Shown one piece after another: positions 53,493 to 62,535 of a DNA stretch of 64,000 bases; positions within the stretch are counted from its first letter, which is position 1; the number at the start of each line of letters is the position of its first letter. The DNA comes from Nissabacter sp. SGAir0207 (lineage in GTDB: Bacteria; Pseudomonadota; Gammaproteobacteria; Enterobacterales; Enterobacteriaceae): positions 1,736,001 to 1,800,000 of the forward strand of contig NZ_CP028035.1 of NCBI RefSeq assembly GCF_005491205.1. Direction: 5' to 3'. Position numbers and translations under genes: made by a program. Under the pieces are notes generated by a model. The model searched no databases. It was not told the DNA's origin and was given only the letters and a program-made list of their open reading frames with translations.

Positions 53493-54809
53493 GTGCAGCA
53501 ACTAGCCCGCGCTATTGCCTTGGCATACAACAACTTACCGCGACCCCACCGTGTGATGCTGGGATCGCTGACCGTGGTAACTTTGGCCGTCGCTGTCTGG
53601 CGGCCTTTTGTTTACCATCCTGAACAGAACCCCATCGTGCGCAACGTAGAGCTGGATGCCGAGCAGCTCCGCTCCCTGTTGCCGGAGGCCAGTGAGCCGA
53701 TAGACCAGCCGGCACCGGAAGATGACATTCCGCAAGATGAAATCGATGAAAAAGTCGAAGGTGAGCAGGGCGTGCATGAGTACGTCGTCTCCACCGGCGA
53801 CACCCTCAGCAGTATCCTCACCCAGTATGGCATTGAGATGGCAGACATCTCGACCCTGGCGCAACAGAACAGCGAGTTGCGCAACCTCAAGGTCGGCCAA
53901 CAACTCTCCTGGACGCTCACCGACGGCGGCGATCTGCAACGCCTGACGTGGGAAATGTCGCGCCGTGAAACCCGCACCTACGACCGCACCCCCACCGGCT
54001 TCAAGATGTCGATGCAGACCCAAGAGGGCGAGTGGAAAAACAGCGTGATCACCGGTCGCCTTGACGGCAGCTTCGTCGGCAGCGCCCGTGCTGCGGGCCT
54101 GAGCAGCGGTGAGGTCAGCTCGGTGGTCAAGGCGCTCCAGTGGCAGCTTGACTTCAAAAAGCTGCGCAAGGGCGACCAGTTCTCGGTGCTGATGTCCCGT
54201 GAGCGTCTGGAGGGGCAGAGCGAGCAGAGCCAGTTGCTGGGCGTGCGGATGCGCAGCGGCGGCAAGGATTACTACGCTATCCGCGCCGAAGATGGCAAAT
54301 TCTACGACCAGCAAGGCTCCGGGCTGGCGCGCGGCTTTATGCGCTTCCCGACCATCAAGCAGTTCCGCGTCTCCTCCAACTTCAACCCGCGCCGCGTCAA
54401 CCCGGTGACTGGGCGTATCGCGCCGCACAAGGGCGTTGACTTCGCCATGCCGGTCGGCACGCCGGTGCTGGCCGTAGGGGATGGCGAAGTGGTGGTCGCG
54501 AAACGCAGCGGCGGCGCCGGTAACTACGTTGCCATTCGCCACGGCCGTCAGTACATGACCCGCTACATGCACCTGCGTAAAATTCTGGTGAAACCGGGCC
54601 AGAAAGTGAAACGCGGTGACCGCATCGCGCTTTCAGGCAACACCGGCCGCTCCACCGGCCCGCACCTGCACTATGAGATCTGGATTAACCAGCAGGCCGT
54701 CAACCCGCTGTACGCCAAACTGCCACGTTCGGAAGGGCTGAGCGGCAAGGATCGCAGCGACTATCTGGCGACGGTTAAAGAGGTGATCCCTCAGTTGCAG
54801 CTGAATTAA
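53493..54809 (+). CDS. mepM: Murein DD-endopeptidase MepM
   Basis: This 438-aa envelope enzyme cuts D-Ala-mDAP crosslinks so that peptidoglycan can expand. It starts at GTG (MQQLARAIALAYNNLPRPHRV) with an N-terminal membrane anchor, has a LysM-type domain (VVSTGDTLSSILTQYGIEM) near residue 95 and a C-terminal M23 domain with HKGVDFAMPVGTPV and GPHLHYEIW holding the zinc ligands. It lies 17 bp after znuA, as in E. coli, and before lpxM. Confidence 0.96.
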   Translation: MQQLARAIALAYNNLPRPHRVMLGSLTVVTLAVAVWRPFVYHPEQNPIVRNVELDAEQLRSLLPEASEPIDQPAPEDDIPQDEIDEKVEGEQGVHEYVVSTGDTLSSILTQYGIEMADISTLAQQNSELRNLKVGQQLSWTLTDGGDLQRLTWEMSRRETRTYDRTPTGFKMSMQTQEGEWKNSVITGRLDGSFVGSARAAGLSSGEVSSVVKALQWQLDFKKLRKGDQFSVLMSRERLEGQSEQSQLLGVRMRSGGKDYYAIRAEDGKFYDQQGSGLARGFMRFPTIKQFRVSSNFNPRRVNPVTGRIAPHKGVDFAMPVGTPVLAVGDGEVVVAKRSGGAGNYVAIRHGRQYMTRYMHLRKILVKPGQKVKRGDRIALSGNTGRSTGPHLHYEIWINQQAVNPLYAKLPRSEGLSGKDRSDYLATVKEVIPQLQLN

Positions 54810-54817
54810 TTTTATTT

Positions 54818-54853
54818 GCCGCGGGTGATTTCATCCGCGGCTTTCACTTTTTC
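54818..54853 (+). terminator. Terminator after mepM
   Basis: GCCGCGGGTGA (54818-54828) pairs with TCATCCGCGGC (54831-54841) with one G-T pair, followed by a broken T-rich run. Confidence 0.7.
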
Positions 54854-54970
54854 ATTTTGCTGGCCGGCGTATTGCGGGCCGGGCAGGCGCTTTTCCGTTT
54901 AGCTCTGGTGCATTGCAAAATTCTGCTTCGCAATTATCATTAGCCGACTGAAAAGACATTGAGTTTTCGC

Positions 54971-55951
54971 ATGCAAACAGAGAATAGATCGAACGTAGAG
55001 TTTATCCCGCAATTCCAAAAGGCCTTTTACCATCCGCGCTACTGGGGCGTCTGGCTGGGGGCTGGTGTCATGGCGGGAATGGGTTATGTGCCAACCTGGA
55101 TCCGCGACCCTTTTCTGGGGAGCCTGGGCAAGCTGGTGGGCAAATATGCAGGCAGTGCCCGCCGCCGCGCCCGCATCAACCTGCTCTACTGCATGCCGGA
55201 ACTGACTGAAGAGGCCCGTGAGGCGATCATTGACCAGATGTTCGCCACCGCGCCGCAATCGATGATTTTGATGGCGGAACTGGCCTGCCGCGCGCCGGAG
55301 AAGGTGCAGCAGCGGGTGCGCTGGCACGGGCAGGAGGTGATTGACAACCTGCGCGCCGAGGGGAAAAACATCATCTTCCTGGTGCCCCACGGTTGGGCAG
55401 TGGACATCCCGGCGATGCTGATGGCCGCCGATGGCCAGCCGATGGCCGCCATGTTCCACAACCAGAGCAATGCGCTGGTGGACTATTTGTGGAACACCGT
55501 GCGCCGCCGCTTTGGCGGCCGGATGCATGCGCGCAATGACGGCATCAAACCCTTTATCAGCTCGGTACGTCAGGGCTACTGGGGGTACTACCTGCCGGAT
55601 CAGGATCACGGCGCGGAACACAGCGAGTTCGTCGACTTCTTCGCCACCTACAAGGCGACGCTGCCAGCAGTGGGGCGGTTGATGAAGGTGTGCCGGGCCT
55701 CGATCGTGCCACTGTTCCCGGTCTATAACGGTGACGAGAGCCGGTTGGACATCTATGTCCGCCCGCCGATGGACGATCTGGCGACTGCCGACGATCCGCG
55801 TATCGCCCGCCGAATGAATGAAGAGGTAGAGAATCTGGTGCGTCCGAACCCAGAGCAGTACACCTGGATTTTGAAGCTGCTGAAAACCCGCAAGCCGGGG
55901 GAGAAAGAGCCTTACAGCCGTGATGAGCTCTATCCACGCAAGAAGAGTTAA
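54971..55951 (+). CDS. lpxM: Lipid A myristoyltransferase LpxM (MsbB)
   Basis: This 326-aa inner-membrane acyltransferase adds the last acyl chain to lipid A. It has the HX4D motif in IFLVPHGWAVDIPAMLMA, and MFHNQSNALVDYLWNTVRRRFGGRMHARNDGIKPF and GYWGYYLPDQDHGAEHSEFVDFF as in E. coli LpxM. The ATG at 54971 is used; its ribosome site is weak. In E. coli the next gene is pykA, here displaced by the siderophore cluster. Confidence 0.96.
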   Translation: MQTENRSNVEFIPQFQKAFYHPRYWGVWLGAGVMAGMGYVPTWIRDPFLGSLGKLVGKYAGSARRRARINLLYCMPELTEEAREAIIDQMFATAPQSMILMAELACRAPEKVQQRVRWHGQEVIDNLRAEGKNIIFLVPHGWAVDIPAMLMAADGQPMAAMFHNQSNALVDYLWNTVRRRFGGRMHARNDGIKPFISSVRQGYWGYYLPDQDHGAEHSEFVDFFATYKATLPAVGRLMKVCRASIVPLFPVYNGDESRLDIYVRPPMDDLATADDPRIARRMNEEVENLVRPNPEQYTWILKLLKTRKPGEKEPYSRDELYPRKKS

Positions 55952-55955
55952 TATG

Positions 55956-55984
55956 ACGCCCGGCCATACGCCGGGCGTTTTTTT
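55956..55984. terminator. Bidirectional terminator between lpxM and the MFS gene
   Basis: ACGCCCGGC (55956-55964) pairs with GCCGGGCGT (55970-55978) around CATAC, followed by T residues that reach into the stop region of the convergent MFS gene. Confidence 0.9.
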
Positions 55985-57203
55985 ATACGCTTACCGGGCG
56001 CGTCCTTAAAAACCACCCCATCAGCCCCAGCCATAGCACACCCGCCAGCGCATTGTAGAGCGAGAAGGCCCCATTGCCGCCATGCAGGTAGAGCTGCTTG
56101 GCCAGTTCAATGCCGCCAGCGTAGAGCGCAATAGTGATCATTCCCACCGCCGCCGCCACCGTGCCTTTGCCTACCGGGCTGCTGAACAGCGTCAGGCGAT
56201 ACAGCCCGGCGTTGATCAGACCCGTGCCGAAGGCGTAGAGGCTCAATCCCGCCACGCTGAACAGCCACTGGTGCGGATCGATCACCGCTGCCGCCGCAGC
56301 CAGCGCCAGCCCGCCAATGATTGGCCAGACGCCCAGCCACAGTGGTCGCTCAATGCTCACCCGGCCGCTGATTTTACCCAGCAGCAGGTTGCCGATGATC
56401 AGCGACACAAAAATGGGCACCTGCGCCAGTCCATACTGCCAGGGCGTCATGCCGCCATCCTGCATTAAAATCACCGGCGATTGCGCCACCCACGCCAGCA
56501 GCGGCAGGGCGGAGAAACCGATGGCCAGCGAGCCGCACAGCGTCCGGCGGTTGCCCAGCACGTGCCGGTAGTCAGTGAGCAGGCGCTCCGACGAAAAGCG
56601 CTGGCCGCGGTTGCCCGCTGTCTCCGGCATCGCCCGCCACAATCCCCACAGCGCCAGTGCCGCCAGCAGCGCAAACAGCCCAAACATCGACTTCCACGGC
56701 GCAAGGTGGATAAAGGCCGCACCCGCCACCGGCCCCAGCAGCGGGGCGATCAGGGCGATATTGGCCATCAACGCCATCATCTTCAGGCTCAGCGTCTCGG
56801 CAAAGGCCTCCTGAATGGTGGCGTAGCCCACGGCGCCGATAAAGCAGAGGCTGATGCCCTGCAAAAAGCGCATCAAGATAAATTGCTCGATGCTCTGCAC
56901 CCACAGCGTCAGCAGACAGGTGGTGACAAACAACGCCACGCCCACCAGCATCACTGGCCGGCGGCCAAGCTGGTCGGAGAGCGGGCCAAGCAGCCACTGC
57001 AACGTCATGCCGCCCAGCAGGTAGGCGGTGAGCGAGGTGGAGACCCAGTCGCTGCCGACGCCAAAATCCTTCACCACCTGCAACATGCCGGGCTGGATCA
57101 TGTCGTGGGCGATATAGGTGGCGAACTCAAACAGCACCAGCGAAAGGGGAAACAGCCAGTGGCGGCGCGTCATGGCCGCGGCTGGCGTATAGGAGGTACT
57201 CAT
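55983..57203 (-). CDS. dfoS: MdfA-like MFS transporter, probable siderophore exporter
   Basis: This 406-aa 12-segment transporter is close to the multidrug pump MdfA: EFATYIAHDMIQPGMLQVVKD, MTLQWLLGPLSDQLGRRPVML, FILMRFLQGISLCFIGAVGYATIQE and LMANIALIAPLLGPVAGAA. It carries the acidic residue in helix 1 and motif A. As the last gene after dfoJ-dfoA-dfoC it fits the dfoS position known in Pantoea, so export of desferrioxamine is the likely role. A terminator in the 82-bp gap before it suggests reduced or separate expression. It could also be a general drug pump. Confidence 0.8.
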   Translation of the reverse strand: MSTSYTPAAAMTRRHWLFPLSLVLFEFATYIAHDMIQPGMLQVVKDFGVGSDWVSTSLTAYLLGGMTLQWLLGPLSDQLGRRPVMLVGVALFVTTCLLTLWVQSIEQFILMRFLQGISLCFIGAVGYATIQEAFAETLSLKMMALMANIALIAPLLGPVAGAAFIHLAPWKSMFGLFALLAALALWGLWRAMPETAGNRGQRFSSERLLTDYRHVLGNRRTLCGSLAIGFSALPLLAWVAQSPVILMQDGGMTPWQYGLAQVPIFVSLIIGNLLLGKISGRVSIERPLWLGVWPIIGGLALAAAAAVIDPHQWLFSVAGLSLYAFGTGLINAGLYRLTLFSSPVGKGTVAAAVGMITIALYAGGIELAKQLYLHGGNGAFSLYNALAGVLWLGLMGWFLRTRPVSV

Positions 57204-57235
57204 GGATCCAGCGTCCCTTCAAAAGAGGCAAAAAC

Positions 57236-57261
57236 AGAAAAAGCGCGGCCAGGGGCCGCGC
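57236..57261 (-). terminator. Terminator between dfoC and the MFS gene
   Basis: On the minus strand GCGCGGCC (57254-57261) pairs with GGCCGCGC (57243-57250) around CCT, followed by TTTTTCTG. It should end most dfoJAC transcripts before the exporter gene. Confidence 0.82.
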
Positions 57262-57285
57262 CATCATGGACAGACAAAGTACCGA

Positions 57286-59688
57286 TCAGGGGCGGAAGGC
57301 CGCAATCGGGTTCTTCAGCGTACCGGCAAATTTCAGGTTCTGCGCCGGGTCGGCCAGGTTGATCATCTGCTTGTTATTCGCCAATTGCAGGCGGTTCAGG
57401 CAGGAGTGGTCAAACTCCTCACAGAACAGATCGTAGCGGGCGAACTTGGCCTCCAGTTCTGGGTGCGTGGCTTGGTAGTCGCTGATGGTGTCCGCCACCA
57501 CCTTCCAGAAGCGATCTTCGCTCAGGTGCATCTCCTGATGCAGGATGCGCGCCATAAAGCGGAAGAAGCAGTCAAACACATCGGTGAAAATTGACAGCAG
57601 TTTCAACGGTTCTGGCACGGTTACCGCCACGCGGCGCGCCTTCTCCGGCAGGTCGGCATCCGGGTTCATCACCGCGATCTCCTCGGCAATGTCCTTCATC
57701 CAGGCCCGAACCGGCACGTTCCCCTCAAACTCCAGGATCAGGTTCTCGCCGTGCGGCATAAACACCAGATCGTAGGTGTAGAAACAGTGCACCAGCGGCG
57801 CGAGGTAGCACTGGAGGTAGCGCGCCAGCCACGCCTCGGCGCTCAGGCCGGAGTCGGCAATCATCGCTGGCAGCACGCCGTGGCCAGCGTCATCCACATG
57901 CAGCAGCGCGGCCATGGTCATCAGGCGGCGGTTGGCGGGCAGGTTGGTCGCCGGGTTGTCGCGCCACAGGGCGGCAAACATCTTTTTATACGGGCTGTCC
58001 GCGCTGATGGCCGACTCAAAGTAGCTGTTGCGATAGCCGATGGAGGCCACCTCGCGCAGGATGCCAAACCCGCAGCCTTGCAGGTAGCTGTCCTGCTGCA
58101 CCAGTTCCGCCAGCCACTCGTTGATGCCCGGCGTGGTCGCCATGTAGTAGGGCGACAGGCCACGCATAAAGCCCATGTTGAGAATCGACAGCGCAGTTTT
58201 GACGTAGCGCTTCTGCGGCTGGCTGACGTTAAAGAAGGTGCGGATCGACTGTTGCGCCAGATAGTGATCTTCGCCACGCCCCAGATAGATCAGGTGGCGG
58301 TTGGCGATGTCCGGCGCGAACACCGTCAGCAGTTTGTTGTGCCACTGCCAGGGGTGAACCGGCATAAAGAAGTAGCGCGCCGGGTCAACGCCGTGCCCGC
58401 GCAGTTGCGCGGTGAAGGCCGCGATCTGCTCATCGCCCAGCTCCTCGCGCATCAGCTGTGAGTAGCTGAGGCCGCTGAGGCTGGCGAACGTGGCCTTGCT
58501 GTCATGCACCGCCACCCAGATCAGCGCCACCGGCGAGGCGGCCTCCGGCGCGTAGTGCAGGTAGTCATTGGCATCAAAACCAATGCGGCCATTGTTGGCG
58601 ATAAAGCAGGGGTGCCCCTCGCTCATGGTGGTTTCGACGGTCTGGAAATCGGCCTGCGTCAGCGCGGCGGCATCCGGGGCGTTGCGCGTCATCTTGAAGG
58701 CGCTGCCCGCCAGGGTGCTGGTGATCTCCTCCATGTAGGTCGGCAGCAGGGCTTGGGTGATGCCAAGCTGCTCGCTGAACTCAATGATGAATTGCAGCGC
58801 GTCCAGCGGGCGCGGCGACAGGTTCTCCAGCCGGCTCAGGGAGGGCAGGTCAATCAGCCAGTCGTTGAGTGAGAGGATCTTCGCGCGGAAACGGTACTCC
58901 ACCTCGGAGCCGGGCACCGGCAGGCGGTAGTGGCCCCAGCCATGTTTCTCCACCATCAATTCTGGCGCAATCAGCCGCTCGTGGGAAAACTCCGCCAGCG
59001 CCTTGCGCAGCAGCAGCGCATTGGCCTGCGCCCAGTGCGGCGCGTGCAGGTGTTCGCCAGCCTGATAGGCCGCGGTGCGGGCAACGGAATCGGTCATCGG
59101 GTACTCCTGGGGTTCAGCGATCACGGCCGCCGGGTCGCGGTAGCCGGGGTAATCTTCCCGGCGGCAGAAGGCCAGCCAGGCAGTTTTGTGCGGCAGCGTC
59201 ACGGTATGCTGGTAGGCAAAGCCGGCGCGCCGGTTGAGGCGGTGGATCTTCTCATTGCGCACATCCGGCTCCACCACCACCCGTGCCACCTGCGGCAGGC
59301 TGAAGATGTAGTCCATCACGGTGGTGAACACCTGCCAGCTAAAGCCCGGCAGCGGGGCGTCGGCGGGTGCCAGCAGCAGGTGCATACCGTAATCATCCGG
59401 TTGTGCCGGGTAGTAGCGGCCAATCTCATCCTCACTGGCGCGGTAGAACTCCATCAGGAATGCCGGTTCGCCATTGACCTCGCCCATCAGGGCGGCGTGC
59501 GGATCGCGCTGCGTCAATTCACGGTAGAAGGTTTCGACCTGCGCCTGCGTGCTGTCGAGCATTCCCCAGAAGCTGGCATACGCCTGCGTCATCCAGCCGT
59601 GCAGAGTGGCGGCATCCTCTGGCAGGCGCAGCGGCCGCAGGCGGAACTCGCCAGCCGGGCGGTGGCAGTGGAACAGCGTCTCCATCAT
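57286..59688 (-). CDS. dfoC: Fused acyltransferase/NIS siderophore synthetase (desferrioxamine synthetase DfoC)
   Basis: This 800-aa protein joins two activities. Residues 1-185 are an IucB/AlcB-like GNAT acyltransferase (FRLRPLRLPEDAATLHGW, VVVEPDVRNEKIHRLNRRAGF) that acylates N-hydroxycadaverine. From about 200 it is an IucA/IucC-type NIS synthetase (VEKHGWGHYRLPVPGSE, FFMPVHPWQWHNKLL, SIRTFFNVSQPQKRYVKTALSILN, LIFMPHGEN-like LVFMPHGENLILEFEGN) that links and closes the chain with ATP. The fusion is typical of Erwinia and Pantoea DfoC, the desferrioxamine E enzyme. The first two ATGs are alternatives; the dfoA stop overlaps the start. Confidence 0.93.
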   Translation of the reverse strand: MMETLFHCHRPAGEFRLRPLRLPEDAATLHGWMTQAYASFWGMLDSTQAQVETFYRELTQRDPHAALMGEVNGEPAFLMEFYRASEDEIGRYYPAQPDDYGMHLLLAPADAPLPGFSWQVFTTVMDYIFSLPQVARVVVEPDVRNEKIHRLNRRAGFAYQHTVTLPHKTAWLAFCRREDYPGYRDPAAVIAEPQEYPMTDSVARTAAYQAGEHLHAPHWAQANALLLRKALAEFSHERLIAPELMVEKHGWGHYRLPVPGSEVEYRFRAKILSLNDWLIDLPSLSRLENLSPRPLDALQFIIEFSEQLGITQALLPTYMEEITSTLAGSAFKMTRNAPDAAALTQADFQTVETTMSEGHPCFIANNGRIGFDANDYLHYAPEAASPVALIWVAVHDSKATFASLSGLSYSQLMREELGDEQIAAFTAQLRGHGVDPARYFFMPVHPWQWHNKLLTVFAPDIANRHLIYLGRGEDHYLAQQSIRTFFNVSQPQKRYVKTALSILNMGFMRGLSPYYMATTPGINEWLAELVQQDSYLQGCGFGILREVASIGYRNSYFESAISADSPYKKMFAALWRDNPATNLPANRRLMTMAALLHVDDAGHGVLPAMIADSGLSAEAWLARYLQCYLAPLVHCFYTYDLVFMPHGENLILEFEGNVPVRAWMKDIAEEIAVMNPDADLPEKARRVAVTVPEPLKLLSIFTDVFDCFFRFMARILHQEMHLSEDRFWKVVADTISDYQATHPELEAKFARYDLFCEEFDHSCLNRLQLANNKQMINLADPAQNLKFAGTLKNPIAAFRP

Positions 59689-60983
59689 TGGCCTCCGATT
59701 TTGTGGGTGCAGAAGGTCTGGAACGCGATGCGCTGCTCCACCGGGTAGACCTCGCGGCCCAGCATCTCGCGGATCAGCGTGCTGTTGCGGTAGCAGGCCA
59801 TGCCCAGATCCGGCGTAACAAAGCCGTGGGTATGCAGCTCAGCATTCTGGACGAAGATCTCATTGCGGTTGTCAATGCTGTAGTTGCGGTTGACGGCAAA
59901 GCGCCCCTTCTCATCACGCTGGATGCGCGCCGTAATCCCCTCGAGGAAGTCAGGCTGGCGATAGGCGTAGCCGGTCGCCAGAATCAGCGACTCGGTGCGG
60001 TGGCGGTAGCTTACCTGCTGCTCCTGCTGCATCAGCTCGAGTTCCAGCTCGCCGCTGCTGCGCCACTGGAGGCCGGTCAGCTCGGCATGGGTATAGAGGT
60101 TGACATCCAGCGGGCCATTCAGGCGCTTGGTGTACATCAGGTCATAGATGTCATTGATCAGGCTGCTATTAATGCCTTTGTACAGCCCTTTCTGCTCGCG
60201 ATTGAGCTGGTCGCGCTTCGCCATCGGCAGGGCATGGAAGTAGTCGATGTACTCTGGCGAGGTCATCTCCAGCGTCAGTTTGCTGTACTCCAGCGGGTAG
60301 AAGCGCGGTGCACGGGTGATCCAGTTGAGCTGGTAGCCATGCTGGTCAATCTCGCCCAGCAGGTCATAGAAGATCTCCGCCGCGCTCTGGCCGCTGCCCA
60401 GCACGGTGATGGAGCGGCTCTGCTGCATCGCCTCTTTGTTTGGCAGGTAGGCGCTGGAGTGGTGGAGTTTGTCCGCCAGCGGCTCAGCGCAGGGCGGCAG
60501 CCAGGCGGATGGCCCGGTGCCCAGCACAAGCCGGCGCGCCAGCAATTCAGAGACCTCGCCGCTGCGGGTGTCGCGGGTGCGCACGCAGTAGCAGCCGAGC
60601 GCCTCATCATGGCTGACGTGCTCGACGCGGGTGTTGAAGCGCAGGTTCGGCAGTTGCGCGCAGGCCCACTGGCAGTACTGGTTGAACTCCTTGCGCATCA
60701 TGAAGAAGTTTTCACGGATGTAGAAGGAGTAGAGTTTGCCCTGCTGCTTCAGATAGTTAAGGAAGCTGTAGGGGCTGGTGGGGTCGGCCAGCGTCACCAG
60801 ATCGGCCATAAAGGGCGTCTGGAGCGTGGCGTTCTCCAGCAACATGCCGGTGTGCCAGTCGAAGCCGGGGTTCTGGTCAACGAACAGGCCATCAAGTTCT
60901 GCGATCGGCGCGGTCAGGCAGGCCAGCCCGAGGTTGAAGGGGCCGATGCCGATGGCGATAAAGTCATGAATGTGCTTGGACAT
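59685..60983 (-). CDS. dfoA: Cadaverine N-monooxygenase (flavin-dependent, DfoA)
   Basis: This 432-aa enzyme hydroxylates cadaverine using FAD, NADPH and oxygen. It has the FAD motif GIGPFNLGLA (residues 12-21), the NADPH motif GSGQSAAEIFYDLL and the C-terminal LILATGYAYRQPDF, as in IucD/AlcA lysine and diamine N-hydroxylases. It follows dfoJ by 4 bases and overlaps dfoC, so the three are coupled. The diamine substrate is inferred from the linked decarboxylase. Confidence 0.93.
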   Translation of the reverse strand: MSKHIHDFIAIGIGPFNLGLACLTAPIAELDGLFVDQNPGFDWHTGMLLENATLQTPFMADLVTLADPTSPYSFLNYLKQQGKLYSFYIRENFFMMRKEFNQYCQWACAQLPNLRFNTRVEHVSHDEALGCYCVRTRDTRSGEVSELLARRLVLGTGPSAWLPPCAEPLADKLHHSSAYLPNKEAMQQSRSITVLGSGQSAAEIFYDLLGEIDQHGYQLNWITRAPRFYPLEYSKLTLEMTSPEYIDYFHALPMAKRDQLNREQKGLYKGINSSLINDIYDLMYTKRLNGPLDVNLYTHAELTGLQWRSSGELELELMQQEQQVSYRHRTESLILATGYAYRQPDFLEGITARIQRDEKGRFAVNRNYSIDNRNEIFVQNAELHTHGFVTPDLGMACYRNSTLIREMLGREVYPVEQRIAFQTFCTHKIGGQ

Positions 60984-60987
60984 GGGA

Positions 60988-62535
60988 TCACTCGCTTATC
61001 GTCTTGGAGAGGGTGTTGGCGGTCAATTCCTTGCCGTAGTGCACCACCAGATCAATCACCTCTTCAACGTCCGCCAGGGTGGTGGTCGGGTTGAGCAGGG
61101 TGAACTTCAAATACTGGCGCTGCTGTACCTTGGTACCAGCCACCACCGCATTGCCGGCGCGGAAGATCGCCTTGCGGATGTCGGCATTGATCTGGTCGAT
61201 GACCTCCGCTGGCAGCGACTGACGCGGCACAAAGCGGAACACCTGGGTGCTCAGCTCCGGCTGGTGCAGCACGTCAATGTGCGGGTGGGCCGCCAGCTTC
61301 TGGTGCACCTCGGCCGTCAGGTCGAGCAGCTGGTCGAAGGCTTCGCCCAGCTTTTTCTCACCCATGATGCGCAGCGTCAGCCACATCTTCAGGGCATCGA
61401 AGCGCTTGGTGGTCTGGATGCTTTTGTTGACCAGATTGGGCGTGCCCTCCAGCTTGGCGCTCAGCGGGTTGAGGTAGTCGGCGTGGCAGGTGACATGCTC
61501 CAGGTGCTGGTGGTCACGCACAAAGAACGCGCCGCAGCTCACCGGCTGGAAGAAGGATTTGTGGTAATCGACGGTCACCGAGTCAGCGTGGCGGATGCCA
61601 TCAATGCGCTGGGCAAAGCGCTGGGAGACCAGCAGCCCGCAGCCGTAGGCGGCGTCCACATGCATCCAGACGCGATGGCGCTGGCACACCTCGGCAATGG
61701 CGTTCAGCGGGTCGATGCTGCCGAAGTCGGTGGTACCCGCGGTGGCGACCACCGCCAGCGGAATGTTGCCCTCGGCCAGACACGTTTCGATGGCCTGTGC
61801 CAGCGCCTGCGGATCCATGCGGAAGGCGTTGTCGCTCGCCACCGGTACCACGGCGTTGTAGCCCAGCCCCAGCAGCGCGGCTGACTTCTGGATGCTGAAG
61901 TGGCTGACACCGGAGCTGAAGATGCGCCAGCGGCCCGCATCGGCCGGCAGGCCCTGATATTTGATGCTGTGGTCAGGGTGGGTGCGTTTGCAGTGGCTGT
62001 CGCGCGCCAGCAGCATTGCCATCAGGTTGGACTGGGTGCCGCCGCTGGTAAAGATGCCATCCGCCTGCGGGCCAAGGCCCATCTGGTCAAGCGTCCAGTC
62101 GATCACCTTCTGCTCAATCAGTGTGCCGCCAGCGCTCTGGTCCCAGGTGTCCACGGAGGAGTTGATGCTGGAGAGGATGGTCTCACCCAGCAGGGCTGGC
62201 AGTACCAGCGGGCAGTTGAGGTGCGCCACATACTTGGGGTGGTGGAAGTAGACCGCGTCACGCAGGTAGAGCTGCTCCAGCTCGCGCAGCGCCGCCGCCG
62301 TGTCACCCAATGGCTGGTGCAGATCCACCTGATTAAAGGCGCTGACCAGTTCATTGGGCAATATTCCACTGAAGGGTTTTTCCGCGCCGTCAATATGGTC
62401 TTTGACCAGTGACAACGCTTGGGTAATTTGTTGTTGCCATTCAGCGGAACTCTCCTGGTTAAATATAAACGAGACGGCCGTCCGGTTATTTTCCTGGCTC
62501 TCAACACTGGCGTGAGCGTGTTTCATTTCATACAT
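60988..62535 (-). CDS. dfoJ: PLP-dependent lysine decarboxylase (DfoJ)
   Basis: This 515-aa group II decarboxylase makes cadaverine from lysine for the siderophore. It has the PLP-binding region TSGGTQSNLMAMLLARD, HVDAAYGCGLLVS and the PLP Lys326 in VDYHKSFFQP. The group also includes diaminobutyrate and aromatic decarboxylases; the DFO context gives lysine. The ATG at 62535 follows AGGG. It is the first gene of the cluster and is transcribed from a Fur-controlled promoter 230 bp upstream. Confidence 0.93.
   Translation of the reverse strand: MYEMKHAHASVESQENNRTAVSFIFNQESSAEWQQQITQALSLVKDHIDGAEKPFSGILPNELVSAFNQVDLHQPLGDTAAALRELEQLYLRDAVYFHHPKYVAHLNCPLVLPALLGETILSSINSSVDTWDQSAGGTLIEQKVIDWTLDQMGLGPQADGIFTSGGTQSNLMAMLLARDSHCKRTHPDHSIKYQGLPADAGRWRIFSSGVSHFSIQKSAALLGLGYNAVVPVASDNAFRMDPQALAQAIETCLAEGNIPLAVVATAGTTDFGSIDPLNAIAEVCQRHRVWMHVDAAYGCGLLVSQRFAQRIDGIRHADSVTVDYHKSFFQPVSCGAFFVRDHQHLEHVTCHADYLNPLSAKLEGTPNLVNKSIQTTKRFDALKMWLTLRIMGEKKLGEAFDQLLDLTAEVHQKLAAHPHIDVLHQPELSTQVFRFVPRQSLPAEVIDQINADIRKAIFRAGNAVVAGTKVQQRQYLKFTLLNPTTTLADVEEVIDLVVHYGKELTANTLSKTISE

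Noticed and set aside
59688..61094. 468-codon open frame on the plus strand
   Set aside because: It is antisense to dfoA and shows no domain of its own.
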